Below, piece after piece: positions 61,303 through 64,000 of a stretch of 64,000 nt of DNA. The translations under genes were made by a program, and so were the position numbers. This DNA is from Yamagishiella unicocca (lineage: Eukaryota; Chlorophyta; Chlorophyceae; Chlamydomonadales; Volvocaceae): positions 1,612,001-1,676,000 of the forward strand of contig BDSL01000001.1 of assembly GCA_003116995.1 (NCBI GenBank), in the 5' to 3' direction. The notes under the pieces were generated by a model. That model was not told the DNA's origin and did not search any database. It saw nothing but the letters and a program-made list of their open reading frames with translations. How positions within the stretch are numbered: position 1 is the stretch's first letter; each line of letters starts with the position of its first letter.

Positions 61303-63102
61303 ATGCCTAGAGCCGAGACTCGCAACATGCAACAGGCGGAGTCGTCGTTGGCGCAACCCGAAGCCGCTCTCAGTCTTCTCTGTCTACCGACACACCTCCT
61401 AGAGCGCATTATAGCGGAAGCTGGCTGCGGGGCGGGCGGCGCCTACTCCGCCTGCCATGCACTCCGAAACGCCTGGCTATGCGCACTTGCCCAGCCATCC
61501 GGAGCCTGTCGCTACCTTCTTGCGCGCTACGGCAAGCAGGTGGCGATACTACGCACGTACGGCTGCCGGGGCTTGCTGAAATTCCTGCTCAGCTCCTTGC
61601 CAGAAGCCAGGCACGGAGACACCGTCCTGGCTTTGCTCTGCGCGCTCGAGGAGGCCGACGCGCGGTCCTGCCTCATGCCGACCGAGCTGGAGCTGGTACT
61701 CTCGCACGCCGCAGCTGCCGGGCACTTGCCGGTGGTGCAGCGGCTGCTGCGGCAGGGCGCCAAGGTGACGGAGCGGGTCATTCGCGCCGCGGCCGCGCAG
61801 GGCCGCCTGGAGGCGGTGCAGCAGCTCCTCGTTGCGGCGGAGGTCAGCGGTGCCGGTGGCACCTTGAACGGCGCGGGGCTTGGACGAGCATTTCGCTCCG
61901 GGCAGCCAGGCTTGGACGAGCATTTCGCTGCGGGCGGCCAGGCGCCGGCTGCCTACCTGGCAACGGTGGCCCTGGGGTCTGCGGCCACGTACGACCACCT
62001 GGATGTGCTTGTGGCGCTGCTGGCTGCTGGCGCGGACCCGCGTTTTGAGCGCAGCTCGGCCCTGCGGGCCGCCGCCTTGTGGTGGGTCCTGCCCTGGGTG
62101 ATGGGTTCATGAACTCCACGGCTGGGTGTTGCGGACGTTGCGTGACGAGGCGCACCGTGTGTTAAGGCGGGGGGAGGTGCAGGAACGTGATACGCGAAAT
62201 CGGCCGGTGTGGTGTGGAGATGGGCGTATGCGGGCACCCGGGCTCCCGCTCCTACTGCCCACATCCCGACCGCACCCTGCTGCGCCCCGACTAGGCCGGT
62301 GTACTCTCTAACCCGGACCACTGCCGCCGCTGCGTGACCGCCCGATCCCCTCCCGCCTTCTCGCCACCCTAGGGGCAACGACGATGCGGCTAAGGCGCTG
62401 TTGGCCGCGGGGGCTGACCCCAGCGAACTGGGCTCCGCCGCCCTGCTGGCCGCAGCAAAGTACGGCTTCGCGCCGCTGGTGACGCGGCTGATGGCGGCCG
62501 GGGCCGACCCCCGCGCGCGGGAGGACGTGGCCATCTGCATCGCCAGCCAGTACGGCCACGAGCACGTGGTACGGCAGCTGCTGGCGGCGGGCGCGGATGC
62601 GCGTTCCAGGGACAGCCTGGCGCTGTGTCTGGCGGCGTGGAAGGGCCACACGGGCATGGCGGCGGCGCTGCTGGCGGCGGGAGCCGAACCCACGTCCAGG
62701 GAGGGCGCGGCGCTGCTGCTGGCGGCTCAGGAGGGCCACCTGGAGACGGTGCAGATGCTGCTGCGGCATGCAGCCTTCGGGCGGCGGGTGAAGCGCATGG
62801 CGCTGGGGGCGGCGGCGAGGCGGCGGCACTGGGCGGTGGCGCAGGAACTGGCGGTGGCGGGAGCGTACGTGGGGTTGGCCTATCGGCCGCCGCTGGTGCC
62901 GCCGCTGACGTTCGGGTGGTGGTGTGCGCGCACCGGGACGCAGCTGGGGGCGGGGCTGGCGCCGCTGGTGGTGTTTGCGAGGCTCATGCGGGCGGGGCGG
63001 CGCGGCGGGCGGCAGCAGCGGGGGGACATGTCGGCGCTGCTGATATCGGCGCTGGGGCTGGGCTGCCAGCTGCTGCAGCTCTTTGAGCTTTGGCAAGAGT
63101 AA
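61303..63102 (+). CDS. Ankyrin-repeat protein with F-box-like N-terminus
   Basis: Two exons, 61303-62081 and 62373-63102, join in phase 2 (donor GTGGGT, acceptor CACCCTAG) and encode 502 residues. The N-terminal stretch LSLLCLPTHLLERIIAEA with ACHALRNAWLCAL resembles an F-box helix pair, as often seen before ankyrin repeats in algal proteins; this is tentative. Ankyrin repeats follow at about 130-400, clearest in exon 2: LLAAGADPSELGSAALLAAA, MAAGADPRAREDVAICIASQ, LLAAGADARSRDSLALCLAA and LLAAGAEPTSREGAALLLAA. The C-terminus has two moderately hydrophobic helices (GAGLAPLVVFARLM, MSALLISALGLGCQLL). Ankyrin repeats bind partner proteins; an F-box would link it to SCF ubiquitin ligases. A 32-base duplication inside exon 1 alters the frame between repeats. 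The first ATG of the frame is used. Confidence 0.85.
61878..61941 (+). repeat. 32-base tandem duplication inside ankyrin exon 1
   Basis: Copies 61878-61909 and 61910-61941, both starting GCTTGGACGAGCATTTCGCT, differ at two positions. As 32 is not a multiple of three, the copies are read in different frames: LGRAFRSGQP from the first and LDEHFAAGGQ from the second. Confidence 0.95.
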
Positions 63103-64000
63103 TGGGGGGAGACGGGGATAAGTGACGGTGTCGGGGTCGGAAAGCCGGTTGATGAGGGCCCCGGATTGTGATGCTGGGGCGCTTTGCGGCCGGCACACAC
63201 ACCCCTGTATGCCCTTGAACGGTACCCCAGAGCAGCAGCCGGCCTTACCCCGGTTTGCGAAAGGTGTTATTGTGCCCCTATGACTTCACGTATGTTTGCA
63301 GCTACATCGCGGTTGACTGTCGGGGAGGGCGATCGGCGGGTGCGTCATCGTGGTCCACATTGCTCATGGCGAAAATGTTGCACATGAGCTGGTAGGCCTC
63401 AGGCGTACTCGGGTTCTTCTTGGTGTCGTTTCCCCCAACATAACCACGTGTGTTCGTCGTACAACTGGTTGTTATCAGTACGGCAGTGCGGCAATAATAT
63501 CTCAGCGGTGCGCCCACCCCGCGGTGCTGCACGCGCTCCCGTCTTCACATTGTGACGGCAGCGGCCTAGATTCGGATACATGCTTCGGATGCGTGTTCCT
63601 CTCGGAGGGTCATCCGCAGCCGCTGCCGAAGACTGTCACCGCCGCTGTGTATTGCAACGGCGTGTTGTCTGTATTGGCAATTGGGGCCTCGGTCATCGCC
63701 CTAATGGACCACTGGACCATCCCGCGACGACCAAGGCTTCACCGAGTAATTTGGGCGCATAGACACCGCAATGGTGGGTCCTGTCCTGTTGGCGGCAGAG
63801 TCCGGCTGGCACGTGTTGCCTGCTGGTCCAGGTGAAGTGTCACGTCGCCATGGGGCATGTACGATAGGTTGGGATGGGTAAGGTAATGCATAATGTGGGC
63901 TGTGCGTTTTTATGGGTGGTACGAGGTTTGGTTGACTGCGGCGAGTCGCTCGCCGGGTGAGTCGCTGTGGTGGTGTGGCCTGGGCTGGTGTATATTCGTT
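63103..64000. other. 3' flank of the ankyrin gene; no gene recognised
   Basis: This contains the ankyrin 3' UTR and unassigned DNA. I see no TGTAA in it, so the poly(A) signal may be a variant or lie beyond the window. The last 160 bases are GT-rich. No exon is convincing. Confidence 0.4.

Overview
The window looks like nuclear DNA of a volvocine green alga (Chlamydomonas or a close relative). Exons are GC-rich with strong C/G third-position bias and are cut by many short introns with GTGAG/GTAAG donors and CAG acceptors. Several genes are followed by a TGTAA polyadenylation signal, the form typical of these algae. The proteins (selenium-binding protein, chloroplast-type DEAD-box helicase, HEATR6-like, formin, fasciclin cell-surface protein, Em-like LEA) are eukaryotic. 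There are no operons and no CRISPR. I joined exons by hand from phase and family similarity, so splice sites are predictions.
Layout, left to right. 1-2480: no gene seen, one TG microsatellite. 2484-9506 (+): large PLAT-domain coiled-coil protein, 5' end not found. 10343-21231 (-): very large formin with FH1, FH2 and a long disordered tail. 21232-21530: short divergent promoter shared with the next gene. 21531-25359 (+): RH22-type DEAD-box RNA helicase. 25846-32748 (-): HEATR6-like HEAT-repeat protein, convergent with RH22. 34711-39673 (-): complete 13-exon selenium-binding protein (methanethiol oxidase family). 42571-44751 (-): a tiny four-exon Em-like (group 1) LEA gene hidden in apparently empty DNA. 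About 45076-45840 (+): Helitron Rep/helicase fragment folded into a large hairpin. 46700-50590 (+): secreted protein with a lamin-tail domain and a FAS1 domain that carries a cysteine-rich ShK-like insertion. 51763-52584 (+): doubtful proline-rich ORF. 52788-56073 (-): five-exon gene of unknown function. 56100-61300: repeat-rich DNA with a tRNA-derived (SINE-like) fragment, a foldback hairpin and decayed coding fragments. 61303-63102 (+): ankyrin-repeat protein. 63103-64000: nothing recognised.
The genes do not form one pathway. Separate themes are actin assembly (formin), chloroplast RNA metabolism (RH22), sulfur metabolism (selenium-binding protein), stress protection (LEA) and cell surface (FAS1 protein). 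The most interesting points are the ShK-like module nested inside a FAS1 domain, the hidden LEA gene, the Helitron hairpin that could be a small-RNA source, two probable GC-AG introns and the large uncharacterised tail of the formin.
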